This document shows positions 21,831 through 31,781 of a stretch of DNA of 64,000 bases, in pieces. Position numbers and translations under genes: made by a program. The notes beneath the pieces were generated by a model, which saw nothing but the letters and a program-made list of their open reading frames with translations, had not been told where the DNA came from and made no database searches. This stretch comes from Diplonema papillatum (taxonomy: Eukaryota > Euglenozoa > Diplonemea > Diplonemida > Diplonemidae). The DNA lies in contig JAPJBO010000027.1 of assembly GCA_030068145.1 (NCBI GenBank), positions 496,001-560,000 on the forward strand, in the 5' to 3' direction. Position 1 is the first letter of the stretch. The number at the start of each line of letters is the position of its first letter.

Positions 21831-22025
21831 GGCTTTTTGCTCGTCGAAAAGACGCCGAAACGGTGCATCTTGACAGCAGGCGGGATATTGCCCTCAGGTG
21901 TCGTCGAGTTGCCATCGTTTTTGAGATTCGGTATTGGTACGATGGTGCGATATGCGAAAGTCCCCATTGCGATTTCTGCGTTGACGGTTCGCCCTTTTAG
22001 GCGCAGATTCTTCGGTGAAACCCCA

Positions 22026-22735
22026 CAATGAACGCTAAAAAGTGTCACCCATCACCATCGGCGATGGGTGACACGCCAACCGCGCCACCACACTGTGTGG
22101 GGGAAGGGAAGCGATTCGTAGTCCACCTGCTACGGGAAACCTTTGACATTTGAGTCAAAAATAAACGCAAAAATGTCCAGAAAATGGGTTTGGCACCTCA
22201 AATAAATCTTCAAAGTATCATGTGGTGGTGTTTGAGTGTGGGCAAAATTTTCGGGTTCTGGGCCAAAAAGTTGCTAAGTACACAAAATGTTTTTGTTTCA
22301 GAAATCCCACTGTACCATGGCAGTCTACCCGACGGTTACTGGCTGTTACTGGCAGTTACTGGCAGCGCAGACCTGTCAAACGCACCATGAACCAGGGCTT
22401 ACGCTCCACGTGTGGAACGTGTGGATTTCCACACGTTAATTCTTTTTGGATTTTGTTCCCCCACGGGTGGATCCGCAGGTACCACATGTGGATTTTGATT
22501 AATTGGTCCACATGCAGGAGTCTAGGCCCACTAGTGGTCAAGGCTGCACAGCCAGGTGTCGCCAAGTCCAGTAGCTACCGAGCGACGCTATTTTCTTTTT
22601 GCCGTCGCACATGAGGGGAAAGGTTCTTTTCCCCTCGAACCTTAAGCGCCCACATGTGGACCACACATATTTTCTCTGAGACCGAAAACGGAGCGTAAGC
22701 CCTGCCATGAACGCTAAAAAGTGTCACCCATCGCC
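22026..22735 (+). repeat. Direct repeats GAACGCTAAAAAGTGTCACC about 680 bp apart
   Basis: The block ATGAACGCTAAAAAGTGTCA followed by CCCATC occurs at 22028-22053 and again at 22707-22732. The first copy continues into a perfect hairpin (GTGTCACCCATC...GATGGGTGACAC, about 22043-22072). The second copy abuts the MITE at 22393-22704. They may be ends of an older element into which that MITE inserted. Confidence 0.65.
22393..22704. mobile_element. hAT-type MITE with 15-bp TIRs and 8-bp target duplication
   Basis: The element begins CAGGGCTTACGCTCC and ends with its exact inverse GGAGCGTAAGCCCTG. It is flanked on both sides by the 8-bp direct repeat CCATGAAC (22385-22392 and 22705-22712). An end starting CAGGG and an 8-bp target duplication are the hallmarks of the hAT superfamily. 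The interior (312 bp in total) has no coding capacity. It contains several CACATGTGG/CCACACGT-type palindromes that could be transposase-binding sites. Mobilisation would depend on a hAT transposase supplied elsewhere. Confidence 0.9.
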
Positions 22736-22739
22736 TTCG

Positions 22740-23725
22740 GGCAAACAATGTCGCTTGGAACACGTGTGTGCACCCGCAGTCTAGCCGCGGCTCACATACA
22801 AACAGCCACCTCTCCCAAGCTTTACAGCCACGAGTACCAGCGGGTAGAATTTCTACGACATATTCTAGTCGTTGGTTGATCGTTCAGTGGTGAGTCGGCT
22901 CCGCGTTAAGCGTCTTTGCGGCAGCCTTCCAAAAATCAGCGCTCTGAACGAAGATTCTCGTCTTTTATCTCTCAGAACCAGCAGCTCCCGTCAAGATGAC
23001 ATCATTCGCCTTTCACCCCTTTTAATCGAATTGATCCGTAGTTCAAGCCGTGTAGTAGTAGTAGATGATCGCTTTGACTAATGGGCGAAAAGACGTTAGG
23101 AGACGCCGACAGCTACACTGCGCCTAAGCCTACTCTTACGACAACGTCGATTGACTAAGACGCGCTGCAAGCCATCGCCTCGCAATTACATTCACAACCG
23201 TTATTGTGCGCGCGAGATTTAGAAACCTACTGGGTGCAAAGCTCAACATCTGCTGAGGAGGATGGCGGCGAGAGTCGACTTCAGTGTCCGGGGAGACGAT
23301 GCAGAAGGAATCTGTCGTGTTCCCCATGTGCTGTGGCAGACAACATGAGTATTTCCAGTTTGATACCTCAAGGAGTAAGACATACACTAGCTGAAGGGCT
23401 TGAAGCGACGTTGGCATCGCTTCGTCAGTAATATAGCCACGCGCAAGAGCAGAGTTAAAAAGAAAAGCAAAACCCCTCACACAACCCACAGCACACACCC
23501 ACCCACACACTCACACACGAACGCAAACACATAAAGCCTCAAAGTTCTTTCCCTTTGAAGCAAACGCGTACGCACTTCCTACCACGGGTGACAACTCGTC
23601 GCGGATCTGCAGGTTCCCCTTCGTTTGCCGCAGATAGGCGGGGGGATCCAGATCGGGGTACTCAGCGGGAGCGCGAAAAGTCGTCCGTCACGCTGCATCG
23701 CACGGCAGGCCCGCACCATGAAGCG
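22740..23725. other. Intergenic DNA upstream of the BTB gene
   Basis: No recognisable gene. A CA-rich tract (ACACACCCACCCACACACTC region) lies near 23490-23535. The frame of the BTB gene is open upstream to 23555 but without an ATG before 23726. Confidence 0.4.
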
Positions 23726-24691
23726 ATGGGTCCGACGGTGGTAGAACTGAACGTCGGCGGCCAACGCTTCGCGACGCTGCGCAGCACGCTCGAGTCCGGC
23801 AGCGACGGCGAGTCGTACCTGACGACGATCCTCGGCCGGGGCGGGTCCCCGGGGCTGCTCGTGGATCACGACCGAGACGGCGTCGTGTTCATCGACCGCG
23901 ACCCCACCCTTTTCGCGGCCATCCTCCGATACCTCCGCACCGACCAATGGACCTGCCCCGAGGGGTACAACGCGCAGCAAGTGCTCAAAGAAGCCCAGTT
24001 CTACGGCCTCCGCCTGCGGCTCTGCGACTTCACCGTCGCGTTTCTTAAAGCCGAGGCGCGGTCGAAAAAGCGCAGCGCCGAGATGCAGACCAACCTGGAC
24101 GCCGCCGGGTCGCAGATCATGACGCACATGCACTCTCTTTTGGAGCAGGGGAGGGACCTCGTCTTCGCCGTGCTGCCCACGCTCGGCGCTTTGCGGCGGG
24201 AAATCGGGACTATCCTCTTGAAGACGGGGCGGGACACGACCGAAAGCATCGACATCGACAAGCTCCACATAGCGGACACGACGCAGGAGAACTTGCCGTA
24301 CCACGTCTCCGACCCGCTGCACGCGGCCCTGTCCTCATTCCCGCCCGAAGTGTTCGCTGCGTACGTCCGAGAAGAGATGAAGTTCGGCCTCTCCATCGAA
24401 CGAGGCCGCATCTGCTTCCCGTACTCAACGACCGTCGTCTCCGCCGACGAGTGCACCGTGATCACGTGCGAAACCCTGCACGCGCCGGTGTTTTCGAAGC
24501 TGCACGGCACGCTGCAAATCTTCCGGGACCAGCCGAACGACCACGACACGCCTGGAGGAACGCCGAACACCACGGTTTCCATCGACCACGAGGACCTGGT
24601 TTTGCACCAACGGTACTTCCCGGTCGGAGACGCCTGGTACATCTTCTGGGACCCGGAACAAAGCAACGCAGCAGTAGCGGCTGACGATTAA
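23726..24691 (+). CDS. BTB/POZ (potassium-channel T1-type) domain protein, 321 aa
   Basis: The N-terminal 95 residues form a BTB domain of the K+ channel tetramerisation (T1/KCTD) type. It opens with VVELNVGGQRFATLRSTL, has the FIDRDPTLFAAILRYLRT core near residues 60-80, and closes with EAQFYGL. A basic helical region follows (KAEARSKKRSAEM), then about 210 residues of unknown fold ending in YIFWDPEQ. There are no membrane segments, so it is a soluble KCTD-like protein rather than a channel. Such proteins often act as oligomeric adaptors, some for Cullin-3 ubiquitin ligases; that role is inferred. The ATG at 23726 is the first in frame and sits 4 codons before the domain. An A-rich stretch follows the stop codon. 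Single exon, GC-rich codons. Confidence 0.82.
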   Translation: MGPTVVELNVGGQRFATLRSTLESGSDGESYLTTILGRGGSPGLLVDHDRDGVVFIDRDPTLFAAILRYLRTDQWTCPEGYNAQQVLKEAQFYGLRLRLCDFTVAFLKAEARSKKRSAEMQTNLDAAGSQIMTHMHSLLEQGRDLVFAVLPTLGALRREIGTILLKTGRDTTESIDIDKLHIADTTQENLPYHVSDPLHAALSSFPPEVFAAYVREEMKFGLSIERGRICFPYSTTVVSADECTVITCETLHAPVFSKLHGTLQIFRDQPNDHDTPGGTPNTTVSIDHEDLVLHQRYFPVGDAWYIFWDPEQSNAAVAADD

Positions 24692-24844
24692 AAAAAAAAA
24701 ACCTTTTGACACTTAGCCGGGGCGACTTCGTGCGACGTGTGATGATCGTGAACCCGACCCCCCCCCCTGGGCCTTTCTCTCATTCCCGGGGGGAAATTAT
24801 TTCTTGGGGGGAGGATGAGGGACAAGAGAAAGGTGCACGATGGG

Positions 24845-25012
24845 AGCCAGCCTGAGAAGCTGGAGCTAAAGCTGGGGTTAAAAAAAGCGGATGCCGCACC
24901 CGCTTTTTCGGGTCGCAGCACACAACCCGCTTTTCGGGTGGGGCTCGGGCGCCATTCGGAAAACGGGTGTTCAACTTCAGCTTCTGAGGACTTCTGGACT
25001 CCACCGTGTGGG
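24845..25012. mobile_element. Hairpin MITE family H, copy 1
   Basis: Left end CCTGAGAAGCTGGAGCTAAA, right end TTCAACTTCAGCTTCTGAGG (inverse CCTCAGAAGCTGAAGTTGAA), with inverted GCGG/CCGC and GGGT motifs between and the marker GGGCTCGGGCGCC. Copies of the same structure occur near 54045-54150 and, more decayed, 62225-62316. Confidence 0.7.
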
Positions 25013-25015
25013 CTA

Positions 25016-25041
25016 TCTCTCTCTCTCTCTCTCTCTCTCTC
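25016..25041 (+). repeat. (CT)n microsatellite
   Basis: An uninterrupted CT dinucleotide tract of 26 bases, directly after the hairpin MITE copy. Confidence 0.95.
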
Positions 25042-26293
25042 GTTCCAGCACCAGAAAAATAGAACCAATCCTTCGCGGTCGCTTGTTGATTGCCTCCGCT
25101 TCACAAGTCTGTAAATTTGTTGCATTAGTGTGATTGTCAGGCCTTCGACTACCCTGAGCAACGCACTATACAGCGTACACAAGTCCTTTTTTTTTGCCGC
25201 CCTCCTCGCTTTTCTGTCCATCCGTAGGAGAAATCCCTGCGTGGTGAGCACCTACCAAATACAACGCCAACACCTCCCTACTACCACGTACCACACAGCC
25301 AATGCCGGGCCCGCCGAAGTTGTCTTAATACTTAGCCCGCGGTCCTTACTCCGGGTAGCCAAGTAACGATTCGCAGGGGTCCATCAAGCCCTGGTTGTGC
25401 AACCCTTCGGGACTCTTTTTATAGAGGGGCAGTTTTGAGAAATGCAAAAACGCGTTTTCACATTTCTTTTCTTTTTCTGAGCTCTGTCCGTCCTCTTTTG
25501 TCGATCAGTTCCCGAGGGTCGAAGTGAAATTGTAGTGAGACAAACAAACCTCACCGCTTTGCTGGACTGCACAGTGCATAGGCAGACCAGCCCGCGTCGG
25601 CGGGGCAACATGCAACCGTGCTACATTCAAGCTTGCTCAAGCCACTGCACCCTATGCGCCGTGCCGTCACGTGCTGGCCGTTGATGCCACGGTCCCATCG
25701 TGAAGTGCCGGTACTTTGCGTTCGGATCGGCAGCTTTCAGGCGGTTGCCTTGCGTCACTTGTCAACTGCTTACCCCGTTCTTCCAGGCTTGCTCCCGAAC
25801 TCGAACGATGCATACTATTGCTAGCTCTTTACCGAATGGAACATTTCCGGATGAACGGCAGAGTCACAAGTAGGACCCTTCGCAGAGGTTTGTTCATCGA
25901 CGCACGAAAAACAAGAATATTTTGCCCTATAAATGGGTATACAGATCGGGGTAGACCGGCCGGCAAGAGCTTCGGAAATGTTCGTTTATCGTTTCGCGTG
26001 GTGTTGCACCACAGGGGGTGCAGCAGAACCGACCGCACTAGAGCTGATAATTCTGATGCCGACTCCTTGTCAGGGCCGCTTCTCCTCCCATTGCGCCGCT
26101 TTCGTCCTTTGTGCGTGTTTCCGTTGAGGACGCATAGATGCTTCTGCCTGGAAACGGGAGCAGTGGAAAATGAAGCGACAAGCAGCATCCAGAATAGCAG
26201 AGAACCTGCTAAGGAGGCAAACCACCTCGAGTGGGCTTAATCAGACGTTTGCAGTGGCTTGTATATGGGTCTGGTGCTCGGACCAAGTCCGAT
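25042..26293. other. Intergenic DNA, no gene recognised
   Basis: Short open frames without family resemblance. No RNA gene or clear repeat found. Confidence 0.4.
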
Positions 26294-26334
26294 CAGAGAA
26301 GTAGCTTCATATACCCGATGTTAACCCCATACAA

Positions 26335-28995
26335 GTATACCGTAAACGGGTTTAATACGAAACGTGTAAATGTTTCTTAGCTACTTTTTTGGCCAAAGGG
26401 TTTCTTAATTAACACGTTTCGTACTAAAAACAAGGGGTCTGACGTACTTAGTGAAATTTGAAAACCCCATGATGATCCCCCATTTTGGTTCCCGACAATC
26501 TTTGGTGTATCGAGCCTTTGAGCAGGAAAAACGTACCGCGGTCAGAGTATTAGCGACAAGACATCACGATGACAGCAATTGCAGAGCGTTCTGGCACTTG
26601 TGAATGAAGACGACAGGCGTGGGCGGGATCACCAACGGCTCTGGGATGCAGTCTGTGAACTGCAGCGCCGCAAACAAGGAATGGTAACCGCAGCTCCAAT
26701 CGTCTTGTTGACATCCTCAAGCGTCCGTCTCAATGAACCAAGAGTCGGTGTCGGCGGAAAAGACCGTTGCAAGGTGGCTGACTATCTTGCTTCCACAAAA
26801 GTCAGAAAGCGAGCAAGATACAACGCATCTTCGGAGCGACCGGTCGGTTGTTACAAGCATCCAGTGCCAACCACGAGTTCCTGACACGCTAGTGTTTACG
26901 AAGGTGCTCATTAGGCGGGCACGCGTCAGTGATGACAGCGCGACTAATACGTCAAGATGATGTTTTTCTTCAAATTCAGACGACGCGGGGGTCTTCGCAA
27001 ATTCGGCTATCAATTCTACAATTGTCGCACGAGTTCTTGTGACGTTGGTGTCGCTTAATGCAGCGAGATCGGCTTCTGTGCACTTGCTGAGCAGTTGCTT
27101 AGCTGTTTCATGCGTTGATTTATCGCTGGCCTCCTGAACGCACTTTCCGCTGGCAGCCAGCCAGATGCTTTGATACGCGAACCACCCACAAGCGTGCGCC
27201 TCTTGCTGTCTCCACCATTCCGGAGCGAAGTGCAGGTCGCCAGCTGCCCCTGCTGCTTCGGACAACGAGACCGTCATACTGCTACGCTCCCCGAGACTGT
27301 CGTAGAGGATGACACTGTGCTTCGTCTTTGAGTGCGCGACTTCACGAAAGAGCACGGGTGTGGGGACAACGGATACACTTTGAAGACGTTGGATGTCCTC
27401 AGCAGCGTCACCGTCGTTAACACTCTCCACGTCTTTTGTAGCCTTCTTATGCTTCTTGTCTTTCTTGTATTTTTTGTTCTTCATCAGGTTCTTCGCGTTC
27501 TTTGCATTTGCTTGTTTCATCAACTTGAGCACACTGTCGCTGTACCAAGTTGAGTACTCGTCCCGCAAGCTCCGCTTCAGAACACCGTTTAGACCAACAT
27601 CCAACGGCTGCAACCTTCCTGTCCAGCCAGCCGGAATGCAGACTGTTGCGATGCGATTGTGCACAAGTAGTTCCTTGATACTTTGTGTGTGCTGGGCAGA
27701 GAAACGATCGAGGATAAGGAGGCCCCACTCTGTCTCTCCTCTCCGTGTGTTCATCGCCGGCAGCAGCACGTCATTTACCCACACCTTCGTGGTTTGTTCG
27801 TTTGCCCATCTGTTAGGATTGGCGACAAAAGACCACCCGTCTGGTCTTTTTGCCTCCGGTGGAAGAACCCTGCTGGTTTTCCCGCCGTAGATCAACTGCG
27901 GGGGTAGCAGCTCCCCTGTTGCAAAGGCCGCAAACAGACCTGTGATCGACCGTTTGTCGTTCAGGTTTGTTAGGGCCACTCGCTTGCTGCCCACCGGCGC
28001 GTAGGTCTTCTTGGGTGCTGGCAGGAGTTGCAACAGTGTGTGGTCGGCGTTTACTACCCTTTCTAAGGGGATGTCGTGGAGCTTCCTTGCACTCTGTACT
28101 TCTGCAACGAATTCTGCACGAGCTTCCAGGAAGGGTCGCGTTGTGGTGGCCACTGCTGTTGTTGCAGCTCTCATGGACCAGCCCAACCGTCGCATCCATG
28201 CACGCGCCCACTCCTTGTTCAGCGTGGTGGCGTCGTGAATGCGCTCGCTTTCATCACTAGCTTTCACCATGCCTCTAGCTGTTGCTGACACGGTTTGTGC
28301 CGTCACAGCGCCACCTGATGACCTAGCAGAGCGGATGATGCTGAGCACCTTGTTTTCTTCTGTGGGTGACAGTGTGCACTTCCTCCCTCGTTTGACTTCC
28401 CGGAAATGGCTCTCGCTTTCCTCAACATGCAGCCCCATCTTCCGCTTTGCTACGCGCTCTTGTATTGCTTCTTTGTATTCGGAAAAGGCTCGAGACGCCA
28501 TGGTTTGGTTGAGCTGTTTCGTATGTCCTTGGAGAGGACTGTTCCACCACTTGACAGTGTCTCGCACCCCCTTTTCTGCAACAATCTCAGCAATGCGTTC
28601 TTTCTCGTCAGCGTTCCACGTCGCTCTCGTTGTTTTCTTTGTCGGCAACTCCTTCGCGACTTCCTTTGCAACCGCATCACCTGCTACCTGTTGTGCTGAG
28701 CGGGCAAAGATTGTCGAATCTGCTTCGCATGGGGTGAAGGGCTGACGCGGGCGAAGAAATCGGTGCATTTTTTTGACTGGTTCAAATTTTCTGTCAATTT
28801 TCCTGCATCCTTTTTTTTATTGTCGAGCCCCAGTTTACTCTAAGTACAAACCCCTTCAAAACCCCTATGGAAGTGCAGTTTTTAAGACGAAACGTGTTAA
28901 TGTTTCATAGCTTCAGATCCGGCGTGTTTCTTAGTTAACACGTTTCGTATTAAAACCGTTTCGTACTATACACGTTTCATATTAAACCCGCGGTA
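26335..28995 (-). mobile_element. DDE transposon, 2,661 bp, flanked by ATACAA
   Basis: Both ends are inverted copies of CGGGTTTAATAYGAAACGTG, preceded by TACCG (left about 26338-26371, right about 28961-28995). Each subterminal region also holds further copies of ACGAAACGTGTTAA and its inverse, able to form hairpins (26355-26430 and 28888-28950). The element is flanked by ATACAA at 26329-26334 and 28996-29001. The opposite arm of the surrounding foldback element shows the uninterrupted ATACAACATCC site once, so the insertion limits are well defined. It encodes the transposase at 26717-28768. Confidence 0.85.
26717..28768 (-). CDS. DDE (pogo/jerky-type) transposase with protease-like C-terminus, 683 aa
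   Basis: An intact single-exon frame with an ATG. An N-terminal helix-turn-helix-like region (about 130-200, ending LNKEWARAWMRRLGW) is followed by a DDE_1-type catalytic domain. Likely acidic residues are Asp242 (VVNADHT), Asp354 (LILDRFSAQHT) and Asp390 (LQPLDVGLNG). A Lys-rich linker (about 420-445) leads to a C-terminal region not usual in this family. That region contains ILYDSL (about 487-492), a Gln-Gln then Cys527-Gly pair (QQEAHACGWF) and His635-Trp (GWHWMLV), as in C48/Ulp1- or Josephin-like cysteine proteases. The protease assignment is inference from these motifs. The frame is uninterrupted, so the element may be young or active. It lies between inverted terminal repeats and cuts an older foldback element. 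Confidence 0.85.
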   Translation of the reverse strand: MHRFLRPRQPFTPCEADSTIFARSAQQVAGDAVAKEVAKELPTKKTTRATWNADEKERIAEIVAEKGVRDTVKWWNSPLQGHTKQLNQTMASRAFSEYKEAIQERVAKRKMGLHVEESESHFREVKRGRKCTLSPTEENKVLSIIRSARSSGGAVTAQTVSATARGMVKASDESERIHDATTLNKEWARAWMRRLGWSMRAATTAVATTTRPFLEARAEFVAEVQSARKLHDIPLERVVNADHTLLQLLPAPKKTYAPVGSKRVALTNLNDKRSITGLFAAFATGELLPPQLIYGGKTSRVLPPEAKRPDGWSFVANPNRWANEQTTKVWVNDVLLPAMNTRRGETEWGLLILDRFSAQHTQSIKELLVHNRIATVCIPAGWTGRLQPLDVGLNGVLKRSLRDEYSTWYSDSVLKLMKQANAKNAKNLMKNKKYKKDKKHKKATKDVESVNDGDAAEDIQRLQSVSVVPTPVLFREVAHSKTKHSVILYDSLGERSSMTVSLSEAAGAAGDLHFAPEWWRQQEAHACGWFAYQSIWLAASGKCVQEASDKSTHETAKQLLSKCTEADLAALSDTNVTRTRATIVELIAEFAKTPASSEFEEKHHLDVLVALSSLTRARLMSTFVNTSVSGTRGWHWMLVTTDRSLRRCVVSCSLSDFCGSKIVSHLATVFSADTDSWFIETDA

Positions 28996-30280
28996 ATACA
29001 ACATCCAAAAAAAAAAATCTATAGTTATAGCCAGCGGCCGGTGTCGTGGGTGGGCAGCGGTAGTGGGTGGTCATGTGGTGGGAGGTCGTGGAGGTAGTGC
29101 AGTGGGTGGGTGGTGCGGTGGGCAGTGGTGGTGGTGGGTATGTAGTGAGCAGTGAGTGGGTAGTGGGTGGGTGGATGATGCTACAGTTCGGTTCCTGCAC
29201 CTTTAGTGGTTGACCAGGCCCCCACGAAGCCTTATACACAACACGGCTACAACACGAGGAAGCAGCCCTGCTTAGGTGTGCACTCAGCCATCACAGGGCC
29301 TCAGATCTCGCTACTTGACCTGACACAGCTGCCACTCAGAAGGCCGCAGCAGTAACCTTCGCAATGAAGGCACGCGCGGCTGAGTGTATGTAGGCGATCC
29401 ATACAACAGCTGCATCAGACGCAGCTTGATCCGAGAGCTCGCTAGGGGAGGTGACGCTGCTCACCTGCCAGTCTCACAACTGACTGCTGCCCCGAGCAAG
29501 GGAAAAAAAAAAAACAAAAGGCGCAAACCGATGAGGGGCCACTTTTAGTACTACATTACTACAGTGTACCACACGAGCAGTACTGCAGTACCGGTTACAC
29601 AAATACAGTTGACTCGCATCATATTCGCCACAGTCTCGGTGGACTACAAAGCCGCTATGGCAGTTCTTGCAGTGTGGCGCTACCACGAGCAAAACCCACC
29701 TGCACGTGCCACAACTGCGATTTTTAGTAACTCCGAGCAACTTATGGACAGCATCGTGGGAGGACTTTTTATAATAAAAAAACGACGTCGGGCTTGAGCT
29801 GGATGCGCGAAGCGGCAGAATGACAAGAAGCTGAACAGTTGGTCCCTTGCTTTGCAGGAAATACTCGAGGAGAGCTGAGTTTATGCGCCTGTCGGCCCCC
29901 GAGTGCTTTTTGACTGACCCAACGCAACTGTTGGTGCAAACAATAAGTAGTTGACAGCGTCCTACATGCAACGTCACCAAAACAGGTGTGAGTACCGGTG
30001 GTGCACAAACAAGAAATTGGTGATTGGCTAGCCCTCTACGACCGCAAGTAACACGCACGACTCGTACCGAAGCTGTGTCCCGAAGCAGGGTCCTACCCTG
30101 AGAGATCATGGTCTCAAACCGGGCATCCTTTCGGGGGAGCACCCCATCGAACGAGGCAGCATCCCATGTTGTTACCCTCGAATGATATTCAGGGGGCCAG
30201 CCTCTTGTTTAGGTTCCTAGCTTACAGAGTCTTGCACTCCCTTTTTTCGTGATATCAATGGTGCTAATAATTACCGTAAA

Positions 30281-30370
30281 CAGAAATAAGTTGGACCGGA
30301 CAAAATGGTCCAACTCACCTATTTCGGGCTCTCGCGGTCCAACTTTTGTCCGGTCCAACTATTTTCGGGG
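30281..30370. mobile_element. Palindromic GGACCGG MITE, copy 1
   Basis: A short element of about 90 bp that is nearly one hairpin: AAGTTGGACCGGACAAAATG and GGTCCAAC on the left, GGTCCAACTTTTGTCCGGTC on the right. It is preceded by TTACCGTAAACAG and lies inside the foldback element. Confidence 0.8.
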
Positions 30371-30374
30371 GGTC

Positions 30375-30714
30375 CTGTGCACTTAGTGAAATTTCGCGGC
30401 TGACCACTGACCAACACTGGCTTCACTTCCTTAGTTTGCAAGTCGCGCATGAGCCCGCCGCCAGGAGTTCTAGAACACTGCGCGGCACAACCCGCAGTGT
30501 CCCATCCGTCTGCCCCTTTGCTTTGGTAGAGGGGCATGATGCCTCGGCGTACGATGGCCTGCAACAAGTCAGTTGTGCCATGTAACTTTCGTAGTTTTGT
30601 GAAAGTCTGTGCGCGCATACAGCTCGGTGGCGTTACTTCTGATAGACGTTTCCGCACCTCGTGGTCGCGTAAACGCTCGGCACAGCGCCGAATGAAGCGC
30701 CCGGATTCTTCCAT
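30375..30714 (-). pseudogene. Unrecognised open frame inside the foldback element
   Basis: From an ATG at 30714 the minus strand is open for 131 codons, the last 20 or so lying in the adjacent MITE. The product is basic and helical (for example RFIRRCAERLRDHEVRKRL). I recognise no family. On the minus strand the bases before the ATG contain GACAG followed by GTAAGC, a donor-like site, so it may be part of a spliced gene carried by the element. Codon bias is weak, so it may equally be chance. Confidence 0.25.
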
Positions 30715-31689
30715 CTGTGCTTACCTGTCGTCCTCCGGACCGTTTGACATGGATTTTTTTTTTTCAACCCCGCCTAAGCAGGGAAGTAGCTTGGGCTCTG
30801 GGCCCCACGTAAAATCCTACCAAATGTTGTACAGAGCGCTTTTCAGGGTCCTCGGGGCACTTTGTGTGTGTGGAGCTCAGACTGACACTGTGTTGGGGGG
30901 TGTTCGGACAAAATGCGGCGCGTGCAGGTGGGTTTTGCTCATGGAAGGTAGCAACACAGCAAGAATTGCTAACCGCTTTGTAGCCCACAGAGACTGTGGC
31001 AACTTTGATGTGAGCTAACTTATAGTTGTCGCTACTGTCCACCACAGAGGCTGTCCTTCGGGAAGCAAAAGAACCATGCGAAGAAGGCGAGTGCCGCTTA
31101 GCGGTTTTCTGCGACAGCAGGGCGGCTAACACTACACACGTCAAGACCAGCGCCGCAGGCGCGGAAAAATTGATATTGCCGCTTTGTAGTCCACAGGGAC
31201 TGCGGCAAAGTTGATGCGAGTCAAGTGCGCACTTATGCACTCTGCAGGGTGCTCCTCTTTGTGGTTGTCACTACTGCCCACCACAGAGAGCAGCAGTCTT
31301 CTTGGCAACACGACACGAAACATGTGTATTACACAAGCCAAAAATGCCAGCGCCGCAGGCGCGGAAAATTTGCCAAGCTATTGGGCCAGTATTGCCCAAA
31401 ATTGAGGGTGTACGTTGCTAGACCCATGATCCAGAGGTCGTACTGTAGCATCATCCCCACCCACTGCACTGCCTACAACACACCCACCACCACCACTGCC
31501 CACCGCACCACCCACCCACTGCACTACCTCCACGACCTCCCACCACATGACCACCCACTACCGCCGCCCCCCCACGACACCACCGGCCGCTGGCTATAAC
31601 TATAGTTTTTTTTTTTTTTGGATGTTGTATGGGGTTAACATTGGGTATATGAAGCTACTTCTCTGCGCCTAAGTGAAAACGTGCCTGGG

Positions 31690-31776
31690 CGGAAATATGT
31701 TGGACCGGACAAAATGGTCCAACTGTTTTGGTCGTCGCGCGGTCCAACTTTTTTCCGGTCCAACTTATTTCCGTTT
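31690..31776. mobile_element. Palindromic GGACCGG MITE, copy 2
   Basis: Same family as 30281-30370: ATGTTGGACCGGACAAAATG and GGTCCAAC, then GGTCCAAC and CCGGTCCAACTTATTTCCG. It is followed by TTTACGGTA, the inverse of the TACCGTAAAC that precedes copy 1. It lies just outside the foldback end at 31665. Confidence 0.8.
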
Positions 31777-31781
31777 ACGGT

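Larger units (their letters stand above)
26294..31665. mobile_element. Foldback element with long inverted arms, about 2.7 kb before later insertion
   Basis: The outer ends are inverted copies of a 41-bp sequence beginning CAGAGAAGTAGCTTCATATA (26294-26334 and 31625-31665), matching at 40 of 41 positions. After removal of a younger transposon (26335-28995 plus one 6-bp duplication), the homology continues inward through an A-rich tract, CTATAGTTATAGCCAGCGGC and a GT/GGT-rich block. This runs from 29002 to about 29190 on the left and from 31625 back to about 31425 on the right. Deeper inverted homology occurs between 29590-29720 and 30910-31020. No target duplication is obvious. The interior has no recognisable transposase. 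Confidence 0.8.

Noticed and set aside
30905-31020. Zinc-binding protein from the CGxCRWVLL...HRDCG-like frame
   Set aside because: The Cys/His pattern appears only because inverted repeat copies are read in one frame; there is no open gene structure.
26286-31673. 8-bp target duplication around the foldback element
   Set aside because: The 8 bases on each side (AGTCCGAT and CGCCTAAG) do not match, and no shorter clear repeat is present.
30273-31781. One 1.5-kb element with TACCGTAAAC/GGACCGGA ends
   Set aside because: The two ends are each complete palindromic MITEs, and one lies outside and one inside the foldback element, so two independent insertions explain them better.
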